Origin: an uncultured Paracoccaceae bacterium
GTDB taxonomy: Bacteria > Pseudomonadota > Alphaproteobacteria > Rhodobacterales > Rhodobacteraceae
Length of the DNA stretch: 64,000 nucleotides
NCBI GenBank assembly: GCA_947489445.1
Contig: CANLDN010000001.1
Coordinates: forward strand, 1,054,001 to 1,118,000
Reading direction: 5' to 3'
This document shows positions 1-8,523 of the stretch, piece after piece. The stretch's first letter is position 1, and the number at the start of each line of letters is the position of its first letter. The position numbers were made by a program, and so were the translations under genes. The notes beneath the pieces were generated by a model. It was not told where the DNA came from. It saw nothing but the letters and a program-made list of their open reading frames with translations, and did not search any database.

Positions 1-1011
1 GACTTTGTCGTTCAGCAGCCGGTAGCCTTGCGCCGTGGTGCTGTAGCCGAATTTGGCCATCAGCGCTTCAATCACGTCGGGCACGATCTGGATCGGGTCG
101 CCGCTGTCGGGCCGCACGACCAATACGCCGTCACGTGCCAGCACCTCATCGCGCAGAGCGTCGCCCCAGTAGTCATTGACCGCACGCATCATGTCGTAGC
201 TGTCAGACACGCAGGCCACCAGACCGGTTGGGTTGTTGTCGAGCAAGGCGCGCATTTGCGCCAACTCGCCCTCTTCGCCCAGCGCTGTCATTGTGCTGTG
301 CTCGGTCGCGGGGATGGAGAAACCGGCCATCTCCGCACCATAGAAATTGCGCGCATAGACCAGCGCCATGGCGGTGTCGGTGCCCATAGAGTTCACGAGA
401 TGCGCCAGACCGCCGATGGCAGCACTTTCCCCGCTGGACGCACCGCGTGCGCCGAAATCGTGCAGTTTGAATTCGGCGCCCGCGTCGGAGCCATCGGTGA
501 TGGTCAGCCGTTTGCGGATTTCACCCATCACGTAACGCGACAAGCTGGCCACGGTGGACGGGTACCAGACGGCGCGCAGCAGCCGGGTTTCCAGGAACGA
601 GGGTAGCCAGTAGCAGGCCGGATCGGTGTTCTGTATCCGCATCTGCGGGATGCTGACGGGGGCGATTGTGCCTTCGGGCAGCGCCTCGATCAGCACGGGC
701 AAGCGACCTTTGTGGGCATCCACGATCTGTTGCCAGCCAGGCAGGTAGAGGTCCAGCCCGTGCGCCTTCAGAAACGGGGCGGCCTCATCCACCATCGCTT
801 GGGTGATGCGGATGTCGGCCAGTTTGGCCAACTCGATTTGCAGGCCGAAAAAGACGACCTGATCGATCCCGTCCCAACCCCGCCGCGGCTCGATATAGGA
901 TGAGACATATTCGGTGCCTGCCGGGTATTGGCTGGCGTGCGAGTATTTGTAGCTGTCGGTGTCAAAGATGGGATTTTGCGCGTTCAGCGCGTCTACGAAT
1001 AATGCAGTCAT
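1..1011 (-). CDS. nadV: Nicotinamide phosphoribosyltransferase, C-terminus cut by window edge
   Basis: The open frame starts at ATG 1011 (minus) and is still open at base 1, so about 337 codons are visible and the C-terminus is missing. The start has a strong Shine-Dalgarno (GAGGAGGAA) a few bases upstream. The product would make NMN from nicotinamide and PRPP in the cytoplasm. Family features seen are the N-terminal DSYKYSH segment, a segment containing DFGARG followed by GESAAIGG, and SDSYD and RPDSGDP near the window edge, which match the PRPP/NMN-binding parts of NAMPT/NadV proteins. It lies 94 bases downstream of the NMN adenylyltransferase-Nudix gene on the same strand, which uses its product. 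Family assignment is firm; only the end is unseen. Confidence 0.93.
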   Translation of the reverse strand, partial: MTALFVDALNAQNPIFDTDSYKYSHASQYPAGTEYVSSYIEPRRGWDGIDQVVFFGLQIELAKLADIRITQAMVDEAAPFLKAHGLDLYLPGWQQIVDAHKGRLPVLIEALPEGTIAPVSIPQMRIQNTDPACYWLPSFLETRLLRAVWYPSTVASLSRYVMGEIRKRLTITDGSDAGAEFKLHDFGARGASSGESAAIGGLAHLVNSMGTDTAMALVYARNFYGAEMAGFSIPATEHSTMTALGEEGELAQMRALLDNNPTGLVACVSDSYDMMRAVNDYWGDALRDEVLARDGVLVVRPDSGDPIQIVPDVIEALMAKFGYSTTAQGYRLLNDKV

Positions 1012-1105
1012 GTCCTGTTCCTCCTCGGATATGGACGGTTGGATGGGATTGCCGGACCTCCCGGTTTTCCCGTGATATGCAGTTTTACAGCCTGCGTGCT
1101 GAACC

Positions 1106-2218
1106 TTATGTGGCGTGGGCCATCAGGATGGATGAATAGGCAAAGGGCACGTCGGGCACCAAGGCCTGAATGATGTCGAAATGGTCCTCAAAAATCGTGT
1201 CGGGCGTGATGTCGGTGATGGGCACCCATTTGGCAGCCGCCGCGTCACTGCCGGATTTGACCTTTTCCATCTTCTCGCGGTCTTGCAACTCGAATACGAA
1301 AGCCTCGGTCCGGACCCAGCCGCGTTCGGATCGGTCGGGGTGGTCGAAGACTTCCCGCTTCGCCAGACGGCTGCGCATGGCACCTTTGGGCATGTCGAGA
1401 CCTGCTTCCTCGTAGAGTTCGCGGACTGCTGCATCCAGCGCGTTTTCGCCCTTGTCGATGTGGCCACCCGGCAACGCCCAGAGGTCTTTGCCCGGTTGGA
1501 TTTTGCGCTGGACCATCAGGACATGACCGGATTGGACGACCACCGCATCGGCGGTGTTGATGGGGATTGGGTAGCCAAAGACCTGCTCGGCGGCATCGAT
1601 CCGCTCGCGGTAGGATTTCACGAAGGCCGCTTCGTTGCGGACCAGTTCGACGGCCTTGGGGTTCGCGCGCATCCAGTCGGCGACGACAGCCATCTGTTTC
1701 ATGCCAAAGCGGGCGGCCAAGCGCCCTGCATCGCCTTCAGCCGGGAAAAACAGCGCCTCGCGCATATCCGTCGCGTTAATGATTTCGTCATCGTGGTAGC
1801 GCGGGTCAGCGGCAACCATCTTCCATTCGGGGAACCAGCGCAGATATTGCGAGGATTTGTCCTTTTCGCAGCCCGTCAGCACGATGTCGGTCGCGTCCGG
1901 GTCCAGCCCTTTGGCGCGCAGGTGCAGGCGGACGGCGGTGCGGACGTTCGTGGCCCATGCCCTGTCATTGTAGAGCGTGTCGACCAAGGGCAGAACATCC
2001 ACGGGCAAAGGCGCGTCAACGACACCGGCGAGGATGAAGTCGCGGCGTTCGGCATAGGTGAAAGGGTTCTTCCAACTGCGCGGGCGATAGGCGCTGCCGA
2101 CGAGCATCAAGAGGCTATCAGCACTGTCGGCCGCTTTCACGACGACGTCATTGTGCCCGATGTGGAAGGGTTGGAAACGACCGATGAACACGGCGAGTGT
2201 GTGGCGTTGCGCACGCAT
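1106..2218 (-). CDS. Bifunctional NMN adenylyltransferase / Nudix hydrolase
   Basis: A 370-aa fusion. Residues about 8-190 form a NadM-type nucleotidyltransferase with GRFQPFHIGH at 13-22, the HxGH-type adenylyl transfer motif. Residues about 205-360 form a Nudix domain whose box spans 251-273 (GG, then E, then the REL-YEEAG core). Fusions of this kind are known to convert NMN to NAD and to hydrolyse ADP-ribose or related nucleotides. The ATG at 2218 is preceded by GGAGG with 9 bases of spacing. The gene precedes nadV, so the two encode the two-step route nicotinamide to NMN to NAD. An inverted repeat (AACAGG/CCTGTT, 2250-2266) lies just upstream; its role is unknown. Confidence 0.93.
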   Translation of the reverse strand: MRAQRHTLAVFIGRFQPFHIGHNDVVVKAADSADSLLMLVGSAYRPRSWKNPFTYAERRDFILAGVVDAPLPVDVLPLVDTLYNDRAWATNVRTAVRLHLRAKGLDPDATDIVLTGCEKDKSSQYLRWFPEWKMVAADPRYHDDEIINATDMREALFFPAEGDAGRLAARFGMKQMAVVADWMRANPKAVELVRNEAAFVKSYRERIDAAEQVFGYPIPINTADAVVVQSGHVLMVQRKIQPGKDLWALPGGHIDKGENALDAAVRELYEEAGLDMPKGAMRSRLAKREVFDHPDRSERGWVRTEAFVFELQDREKMEKVKSGSDAAAAKWVPITDITPDTIFEDHFDIIQALVPDVPFAYSSILMAHAT

Positions 2219-2360
2219 GGCAAGCGACCTCCGCTTTGCTAATTATCGCAACAGGACCTCCCTGTTACATGGCATAGACTTAGCGCCTTGGGTTGTTCCG
2301 GGCAAGCGTAAAGGGCGCATAGCCGGTACGACGTTTTGTCATGGCTTTATGAATGGTCTG

Positions 2361-3608
2361 TTATTCTGCTGCAAGAACAGTGGGTTCTGAGATGAGCCCT
2401 GCTGCTGTCGCCGCACTGACGGGATCATCCCAATGTGCCAGAAGCCAGCCCTGCACGGCAGCGGGGCTGTATTGGTTTCGACCCAGTGCTGCCGCGAAAA
2501 GCTGCGCATGTTCTTCGTCGTCCGGGAAGAACCGTCGGAACAGGCGGGTGGCCGTGGCTGCGTTGATCAATCCCAATTCTAGGTGGGTATCGGCCCTGCC
2601 GGGCCGGATCAGCGCCGGGTCCAGCTTTTCGCGGTGGTTGGTGGTCATGATCAGCGCACGCCCTTCCTGTGCTGCCACCCCGTCAATCGCATTGAGCAAG
2701 CCGGAGAAGCTGACGCCTGATTTCTTGTCGCCCTCTTGCCGGTTGACGAAGACGGCGTCGATGTCTTCGATCGCGATGATCGCGCGGCGTGGTGCGCTGA
2801 TCATTGCCTCGCGCAGGGCCTCATCACTCAGGTCGCTGCGCCCGACATCCAATGTCGCGATATCAAGGCGCAGGTCGGTTGCCAGCGCCCGGATCAAACT
2901 GGATTTGCCCGTGCCGGGTGGTCCGTAAATCAGATACCCCCGGCGCCATGGCACACCGCGCTGGGCGTACCAATCGGCGGCCCCGTAAAACCAGCGAATA
3001 TCTGCGCGCAACCGGTCGATGCGGTCATCATCGACCATCACACTGTCGATGGACCGGCCCGGAATATCGCCGATGCAGTCCCAATAGTCGCCCTTGTGGA
3101 TGTGCAGGCCGGGGCCGATCCGGTCCTTGGTTTGGGCGATGGATTTGCCCGCTGCGATCCAATCCAGAATGGTAGCCAACCTGCCGAAAAGCATCGTGAT
3201 GCGGATCACTTCCATTGGGCGCTGGTCGTGGCTGCTTCCGATTTTGGTTTTCTCCTGAATGTTCCGTTCAAACCGGCAAAGCCGGCCTGCGTGCCGGAAC
3301 CAGTGACACCCTGGTGCCGGGGCATACCCTTTGGTGCCGCCCGCCCAGCGCCCGTCGGTCATACGGATGTGTTTGGCAGCAGTAAGCACATTGTTATGCT
3401 CCGTCCAGATGCAGAAATGCCGATAGGCCGGGCTGCGGTTGTCGAGGGTCAGGCTGACCCAAATCCGCCGTTGAATGAACCGATAGATTGCGAAGAACGC
3501 CAAGCGCAGCAAGGCCGCAGCCATACCGAAGGCCCCCAGCGCCAGCCCCCCTGCGAAGAAATCGCTTTGCACGGCGTCGTTGATGAAGGTGGTGATGATG
3601 TCGGTCAT
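2361..3608 (-). CDS. BCS1-like membrane-anchored AAA ATPase
   Basis: A 415-aa protein from ATG 3608, chosen because it overlaps the prfH stop by four bases (ATGA). The frame stays open upstream, but that part only mirrors prfH in another frame. One hydrophobic segment at about 17-43 is followed by a region resembling the BCS1 N-terminal domain, then an AAA module: Walker [10 protein letters not shown] at about 229, Walker [11 protein letters not shown] at about 278-287, then [12 protein letters not shown] and LIRPGRAD, typical of BCS1/AAA proteins. BCS1 relatives remodel or translocate folded proteins at membranes, so a remodelling role is inference. The gene is the last of a coupled rtcB-prfH-AAA unit, which suggests it works with the RNA repair pair. 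Family call is firm, role unknown. Confidence 0.85.
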   Translation of the reverse strand: MTDIITTFINDAVQSDFFAGGLALGAFGMAAALLRLAFFAIYRFIQRRIWVSLTLDNRSPAYRHFCIWTEHNNVLTAAKHIRMTDGRWAGGTKGYAPAPGCHWFRHAGRLCRFERNIQEKTKIGSSHDQRPMEVIRITMLFGRLATILDWIAAGKSIAQTKDRIGPGLHIHKGDYWDCIGDIPGRSIDSVMVDDDRIDRLRADIRWFYGAADWYAQRGVPWRRGYLIYGPPGTGKSSLIRALATDLRLDIATLDVGRSDLSDEALREAMISAPRRAIIAIEDIDAVFVNRQEGDKKSGVSFSGLLNAIDGVAAQEGRALIMTTNHREKLDPALIRPGRADTHLELGLINAATATRLFRRFFPDDEEHAQLFAAALGRNQYSPAAVQGWLLAHWDDPVSAATAAGLISEPTVLAAE

Positions 3609-4237
3609 GTGATGTCCACCTCCTTGAAAGCGGGTCCCTTGAAGCGCCGGATCGGGTTGCCCCGTGCGAGCGCGTGGTGATGTTGGTTGGCGGATTGCTG
3701 CGCCTCGGACCGGGCAGCCGCGTCTTTGGCATTGGCCAGATCCTGCAATTGTTTCAGCGCCTGTGCTTTGTTGCGATGCTGGGAGCGTTCGTCGCGTGCG
3801 ACCGCTGTCAGCCCGGTTGGCCGGTGGGTCGCCCGCACTGCGCTGTCGGTGGTGTTCTGGTGCTGCCCGCCGGGGCCGCCAGCACGAAACGTTTGATAGC
3901 TGACATCGGCAGGGTCGATGATTGTCGTCCCCTGCCCTGTCGCCAGTGTGAAGACGCCCACAAACCAGTTTTGCCGCTTGTGATGCGAGCGCAAGGTGCT
4001 GCGCGCCTGCCACTGGATTGTGCCAAGCCAGCGGGCCGCAAATTGATCACTTTGTGGTCCGTTGATAACGGCGACGGCTGATTTCGGTCCGTTTCGTCCG
4101 GGCGTCAGAACCGTATCGATTGATAGCCCGTGATGTGCGGCATCTTGCGCAATCAGCCGCAGCACCTGCCCCGCTGCCTGCTGGCATTCGCCGGGGCCGT
4201 TCCCGCTGCTGATCAGGAGGGTGATTTGGTTGCTCAT
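3605..4237 (-). CDS. prfH: Peptide chain release factor homologue PrfH
   Basis: A 210-aa class I release factor-like protein. The GGQ motif lies at residues 123-125 inside [10 protein letters not shown], followed by a basic Arg/Lys-rich region typical of domain 3. There is no codon-recognition domain of RF1/RF2 type, and the length fits PrfH. From published work on the family, PrfH releases peptides from ribosomes whose 16S rRNA decoding centre has been cut, and the partner RtcB2 reseals the RNA. The ATG at 4237 overlaps the rtcB stop (ATGA), and its own stop overlaps the AAA gene start, so all three are translationally coupled. Frame open upstream of 4237 overlaps rtcB and is not used. Confidence 0.92.
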   Translation of the reverse strand: MSNQITLLISSGNGPGECQQAAGQVLRLIAQDAAHHGLSIDTVLTPGRNGPKSAVAVINGPQSDQFAARWLGTIQWQARSTLRSHHKRQNWFVGVFTLATGQGTTIIDPADVSYQTFRAGGPGGQHQNTTDSAVRATHRPTGLTAVARDERSQHRNKAQALKQLQDLANAKDAAARSEAQQSANQHHHALARGNPIRRFKGPAFKEVDIT

Positions 4238-5334
4238 GATCCTGCCCTCGTTTTCTTGAAGGTGATCAGCGGGTGAAACTCCGCGATGCATTCCGCGACG
4301 CCTGTCGTCTGCAGATCATCGGCCACGCTGCGTGCAGATTTGTAGGCTTGGGGCGCCTCTTCGACCATCAGGTCACGATCTTCGCAGATGATCCGACCGC
4401 CGTAGGCGTTGGATTGCATGGCCGCGATGTCGGACTTCTTGGCCCGTACCCGCCCGTGCATGGAAGACCTGTCATGTTTCCGCCCGGCCCCATGGGCCAT
4501 GGACCGCAACGCATCTGGCACAGACAAAGGCCGCATCAGATAACTGGGTGTGGCGCGCGAACCCGCCAGTGGGACAAGACCATTGGCACGCGCTGCACCT
4601 TTGCGGTGCAGCCATCCGCCATCATGAGCGCTGAGGATGTTATGAGGCGCATCGGTGATGAGGGTGAGATCACAGCGCAGCGCCTCTGCCGCGCGTTCGG
4701 CGATAATGTGACGGTTGAGGCTGGCCCAACGGCAGGCCTGATCATGCTGCTGAGCGTAAGTACGACCGACCGTGCTGTCGGGGTCCAGCCCGGAAAACGC
4801 CCCACCTGACAAACCTGAGAGTATCGCATGGCCAAGCCCGCGCGACCCGGAATGGACAAGAAGATAGAGCGTATCCTTGTCCAAATCTGTCGTGGTGTGG
4901 TGCAGTTGCTGGACTTCGCAAAAGTGGTTGCCGCCGCCGATGCTGCCCAGCGCATCGCCGAACAGGTTGGCTGGCAGATCAGCAGAGAGCAGACGCCCCC
5001 TCGCCTTTGCCGGATCACCCAGCACGCGCAAACGACGTAATGCCTTTTCCAGTTTGAACCGCCGCGCAGGCAGGTCCAGCGCAAAGAGCGACATGCCACA
5101 GCCGATATCACTGCCGATCAGTTGCGGCAGGATCCGGTCGGCCAGAACCGCACAACCGATCGGCCCGTATTTGCCCGGATGTAAATCGGGAAAGGCCGCG
5201 ATCTGGCTGACGCCGGACCAACCGGCGATATGATCAAGCTGTGCCTCGGCCCGCCCGTCGATCCAGGCGGCAGAGGTATAGAATTTGGTGACGGACGCGG
5301 GCAACGCCGGTCCATCCATAAGGGGAGTGCCCAT
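4234..5334 (-). CDS. rtcB2: RtcB-family RNA ligase paired with PrfH (RtcB2)
   Basis: A 366-aa 3'-phosphate/5'-OH RNA ligase of the short RtcB group found with prfH. Visible active-site features are DIGCGM (Asp76, Cys79, metal ligands), GGGNHF at 133-138, HSGSRGLGH at 161-169, an HRKGA segment and AHGAGR at 280-285, where the His is expected to accept GMP. The predicted substrate is cleaved 16S rRNA, by analogy with characterised RtcB2-PrfH pairs. The start is taken as ATG 5334; an in-frame TTG lies at 5349 and a further ATG at 5319. No clear Shine-Dalgarno precedes any of them. It is the first gene of the unit, with no rtcR-type sigma54 activator next to it. Confidence 0.92.
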   Translation of the reverse strand: MGTPLMDGPALPASVTKFYTSAAWIDGRAEAQLDHIAGWSGVSQIAAFPDLHPGKYGPIGCAVLADRILPQLIGSDIGCGMSLFALDLPARRFKLEKALRRLRVLGDPAKARGRLLSADLPANLFGDALGSIGGGNHFCEVQQLHHTTTDLDKDTLYLLVHSGSRGLGHAILSGLSGGAFSGLDPDSTVGRTYAQQHDQACRWASLNRHIIAERAAEALRCDLTLITDAPHNILSAHDGGWLHRKGAARANGLVPLAGSRATPSYLMRPLSVPDALRSMAHGAGRKHDRSSMHGRVRAKKSDIAAMQSNAYGGRIICEDRDLMVEEAPQAYKSARSVADDLQTTGVAECIAEFHPLITFKKTRAGS

Positions 5335-5356
5335 GGTGTAAGTACCCAATGTATTT

Positions 5357-5384
5357 TTGGTATTCCGGCGCTATGGCCGGTCAA
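5357..5384 (-). promoter_or_regulatory. Candidate promoter of the rtcB2-prfH-AAA unit
   Basis: On the minus strand TTGACC (5384-5379) and TACCAA (5362-5357) are separated by 16 bases and would start transcription near 5350, shortly before ATG 5334. The -35 is good and the -10 weak. No sigma54 type GG/GC element was seen in the 5350-5591 gap. Confidence 0.3.
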
Positions 5385-5591
5385 AAAGGATCAGGTCAGA
5401 CCGCGGGTGCGGTTCAGACGGTGATCAGCCCGGTAAGGGCGTTGCGTGCAATAGACATGTGTTGCCCTTTCAATCTGAGCGTTGCATTGGGCCAAAGGCC
5501 GATTGGAGCGCCCGGATAGCCGATGATTTTGGCATACGGCAACAAAAATCTGGTGTATTGCCAGAGGTGTTGCGTCAGCGCATCACCCGCT

Positions 5592-6371
5592 CTAGCGCCC
5601 GGCGATGGCTGACAGATCTGCGGCGGCGGATTTGAGTTGCTCGAGATGCGTTATCAGTTCTGAGACGCTGCGCCGTTGTTCCGGCGCATGAATTGACAGG
5701 GTCGATAGCAACCTTCCCCTATCGTCCATGATAGGCACGGCGATAGCGGTCATCCCTTCCATGAATTCTTCGTCATCCGTCGAAAACCCCCGCGCGCGGG
5801 TTTCTTGCAGCGCGGATTGAAGCGCATCGACATCGGTGAACGTTTTGTCAGTCATTTTTTCCAGTCGGTAGTTTTTTAAAAACCGTTCCAGATAGTCAGT
5901 CCGCAAGGTTGAGAGATACATCTTGCCGCTTGCCGTGCAATGGAATGGCACCTGCGTGCCAACCGGCAATTGGATACGCAACGGCCAATGTGTTTCGACC
6001 CGGTCCAGATAGAACATCCCTTCCCGTTCGGGGATGGCGATATTGCAGGTTTCGCCCACTTTGACGGCCAGTGATTTCAAGATCGATAGCCGCACGGTGC
6101 GTACCCGTTCGGATGACAACGTGTTCACAGATAGTAACCGCATCCGCCGCCCCGGGCTGTAGGATCGCCCGTCGATATCGCGTTGCAGGAACCCTTCGGC
6201 TTCGGCTGTGGCGAACAACCGGTGGATCGTGGGTTTGGGCAGGTTCAGCACGTCGTTCACCGTTGATGGGGTCACGGGTACACCTGCCCGCGCCACCTCC
6301 TCCAGCAGTATCAGCAACCGGAGGTTGGTGGGAATTTGGCCGGTCGTGTCCACAAGATCTTCGTCAGCCAT
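5592..6371 (-). CDS. IclR-family transcriptional regulator
   Basis: A 259-aa protein from ATG 6371, where it follows the TRAP permease gene by 7 bases. An N-terminal winged helix-turn-helix covers about residues 12-75 (IPTNLRLLILLEEV, then TPSTVNDVLNLPKPTIHRLF). It is followed by the IclR effector-binding domain, with HCTASGKMYLS and the RARGFSTDDEEFMEGMTAIA segment typical of that domain. It probably senses the substrate or a metabolite of the TRAP system and GMC enzyme and acts on the divergent region at 9757-9863; this is inferred from position. The 240-base gap after it holds only short open frames with no support. Confidence 0.9.
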   Translation of the reverse strand: MADEDLVDTTGQIPTNLRLLILLEEVARAGVPVTPSTVNDVLNLPKPTIHRLFATAEAEGFLQRDIDGRSYSPGRRMRLLSVNTLSSERVRTVRLSILKSLAVKVGETCNIAIPEREGMFYLDRVETHWPLRIQLPVGTQVPFHCTASGKMYLSTLRTDYLERFLKNYRLEKMTDKTFTDVDALQSALQETRARGFSTDDEEFMEGMTAIAVPIMDDRGRLLSTLSIHAPEQRRSVSELITHLEQLKSAAADLSAIAGR

Positions 6372-6378
6372 CAGGTCA

Positions 6379-7737
6379 TCATCTACCAGGAAGAATGGCC
6401 AATGCGGTTTCCGGTACGAGCGCCACAAAGAACCAAACGCTGATCAACGCGATCAGGTAGGGAATGATGTACCGCAAAAGTCTGAAGTAGGGAACACCCG
6501 TCACCCCAGAGGCCACGTAAAGGTTCAATCCATAGGGCGGCGTGATAAACCCGATAGAGGCCCCCACCAGGAACACCACCGCAAAGTGGATTGGATCAAT
6601 CCCAACTGATGCTGCTATTGGCGCGAGGATAGGTGCCAGAATGATCGTCACCGGCAGGGATTCAAGGATCATACCTGTGACAAACACAATGGCCATGGAT
6701 GTGAACAGAACCGCGTAGTAGCCGCCCATACCGGTCACAAAGTCCCCGATAAAGTCTTTGGCCCCGAGCGATGACATTACCTGCTGCATGGCAACCGATA
6801 CGGCAATCAGTGGCACCAGAATGCCGGTGATCTGGGCGGAGCGGGATACGATTGCAGGTACTTGTGGGATGGTGAACCCCTGCACCACAAACATCGATGC
6901 AAAACTCTTTTTCTCGACCGGCACATCGGCAGCCGTACCCATCACCTTGTTCAGCGGGTAGCATAGCAATCCGATAAATACGCAGAAACCGACCGTCACA
7001 CCCGCAGCCTCGGTCGGGGAAAACTTACCGGTGTAGATACCCCAAAGTACCAGACCGATGGCGAAGAAGCCCAGCCATGCGCCAATCGCTGTCTTGGTTA
7101 TCCGCGATATGGACAGGCGGATCAGATAGCCCCAGCCGTTGATCGTGCAGACGATGAACGCAGCCGTCATCATACCCAGCACCATAAGCGATCCAGGGAT
7201 AATCCCAGCCACGAACAAGTCTGAGATCGGCAGGTTCAGCAAGAAGCCGTAAACGATGAAGATGATTGATGGCGGGATGATGATCCCGACCGTACCGCCC
7301 GCAGCGGCCGTCGCCGCCGAGAAGCGTTCGTCGTAGCCGCCTTTGACCATTTCAGGATGCAGCATCGACCCTATTGTTGCCGTCGTGGCCGAGTTTGACC
7401 CCGAGATCGCCGCGAAAAGCCCGCAGGCCGCGATGGAGGCCATGGCCAATCCGCCGCGCAACCAACCCAGACAGGAATAAGCAAAATCCGATAATCGTCG
7501 GGCAATCCCGGATTGGTTGATCAGGTCTCCGGTCAGGATAAACAGCGGCATCGCAAGCAGGGCAAAGCCTTTGCTGAATACATTGATCAACTCGTTCCCT
7601 GTGTTGGCCAATGGCAAATCAATGACAAAGCTACAGCCGATAACCCAGTAAAATATGACCAGCAAAACCGGCGTGCCCAGCATGAAGAAAAGCGTTACGG
7701 CTATTGAAATAAGTGTAATCCACGTCCCGTCTGACAT
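6379..7737 (-). CDS. dctM: TRAP transporter large permease, DctM type
   Basis: A 452-aa, very hydrophobic inner membrane protein with about 12 membrane segments. It matches DctM by the segment GGYDERFSAATAAAGGTVGIIIPPS and by the C-terminal ITPPYGLNLYVA motif. It drives sodium-coupled uptake together with DctQ and the periplasmic DctP. Its start codon overlaps the dctQ stop (TGATG). The extended cytoplasmic loop around FVVQGFTIPQVPAIV is longer than in some DctM proteins. Substrate is not readable from sequence; the neighbouring GMC oxidoreductase suggests an alcohol or polyol-like compound. Confidence 0.92.
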   Translation of the reverse strand: MSDGTWITLISIAVTLFFMLGTPVLLVIFYWVIGCSFVIDLPLANTGNELINVFSKGFALLAMPLFILTGDLINQSGIARRLSDFAYSCLGWLRGGLAMASIAACGLFAAISGSNSATTATIGSMLHPEMVKGGYDERFSAATAAAGGTVGIIIPPSIIFIVYGFLLNLPISDLFVAGIIPGSLMVLGMMTAAFIVCTINGWGYLIRLSISRITKTAIGAWLGFFAIGLVLWGIYTGKFSPTEAAGVTVGFCVFIGLLCYPLNKVMGTAADVPVEKKSFASMFVVQGFTIPQVPAIVSRSAQITGILVPLIAVSVAMQQVMSSLGAKDFIGDFVTGMGGYYAVLFTSMAIVFVTGMILESLPVTIILAPILAPIAASVGIDPIHFAVVFLVGASIGFITPPYGLNLYVASGVTGVPYFRLLRYIIPYLIALISVWFFVALVPETALAILPGR

Positions 7738-8405
7738 CAGACATCCCCCCCGATAACGGCTTGTTTGATGATTGGACTGCCCGATTTGTAGTTGCCCCAG
7801 TCTTCCAACCAGTTACCGATCACGCGACCGGACATCAGAGTAAAGGCGATGGGAACGGTGATGTAGAACCACCACTTCATCACGTCATCAACCCCATCGA
7901 CCAACTGAAAGTTGTCGGCCGATAACACGGTGAACCGCAATGACGTGGTGATCGCGATCCAGCAAAAGCCGAACCAAAGGGCGGCGTCCAATGTCAGCGT
8001 CGCCATCTGCCCAGTCGGCGCCATCTTGGAGCGGAATTCGCTAAAGCTCAAGTGGGTGCGCAGCTTGACGTTATAAGAACAGGCGAACCAAGCCATGACC
8101 ATAAACAGGAACGGTGGCACGGTCGTCGATCCAGACCATTGGTTTGAAAACACGAAGCGGTCGATCACGCCCCAGCAAATGATGCCTGCGATAATCAGAT
8201 AGACGGCGACGGAAATACCGCGTTCCAGATGTCGTTCCATGAACGGTACAAATTTATAAAACACATGCGCCAGATACCCGCCCACAAATGTAGCCACGAA
8301 ACAGAACAGCCACATGCCATCGGCATCAAATGCCTGCCTCATGTCCCAGGTACTGCCAGAAAAAATAGCGGGCACAACAGCCACTGCTTCGGCCAAAATC
8401 GACAT
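7737..8405 (-). CDS. dctQ: TRAP transporter small permease, DctQ type
   Basis: A 222-aa membrane protein with four predicted hydrophobic segments and the small-permease fold arrangement. Divergence is high, as usual for DctQ, so the call leans on its place between dctP and dctM. The ATG at 8405 is preceded by a GGGGGGAGA Shine-Dalgarno. It ends overlapping dctM by one base. A strong stem-loop lies upstream, between this gene and dctP. Confidence 0.85.
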   Translation of the reverse strand: MSILAEAVAVVPAIFSGSTWDMRQAFDADGMWLFCFVATFVGGYLAHVFYKFVPFMERHLERGISVAVYLIIAGIICWGVIDRFVFSNQWSGSTTVPPFLFMVMAWFACSYNVKLRTHLSFSEFRSKMAPTGQMATLTLDAALWFGFCWIAITTSLRFTVLSADNFQLVDGVDDVMKWWFYITVPIAFTLMSGRVIGNWLEDWGNYKSGSPIIKQAVIGGDV

Positions 8406-8462
8406 CCAGGTCTCCCCCCTAATGTGTCAGTATGCCACCACTATGAGGCGGTCTTTTTGATG

Positions 8463-8502
8463 TGGTAGGCCGACCCGAACTCCTCTTCGGGCCGGCCTAC
8501 CA
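8463..8502 (-). promoter_or_regulatory. 17-bp stem-loop between dctP and dctQ
   Basis: Arms 8463-8479 and 8486-8502 pair over 17 bases, with one G-U pair in minus-strand RNA, around a 6-base loop. No U-run follows. It sits between the binding protein gene and the permease genes. Such structures commonly protect the upstream message or reduce read-through, giving more DctP than DctQM. Confidence 0.7.
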
Positions 8503-8523
8503 TTTGGTTCTTGGAAGGCTATC

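Noticed and set aside
28..606. Long plus-strand open frame across the nadV gene
   Set aside because: Antisense to a clear NAMPT/NadV sequence; no ribosome site and a His/Val-rich composition typical of shadow frames.
1181..2242. 353-codon plus-strand frame opposite the NMN adenylyltransferase-Nudix gene
   Set aside because: Mirror of a well-supported gene with catalytic motifs; the opposite strand has none.
3609..4013. N-terminal extension of the AAA ATPase frame
   Set aside because: It lies within prfH in another frame. The ATG at 3608 overlapping the prfH stop explains the gene better.
5350..5591. Short open frame on the minus strand ending in a 14-codon ATG peptide near 5459
   Set aside because: No homology recognised and not in frame with either neighbour. 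A leader peptide cannot be excluded but has no support.
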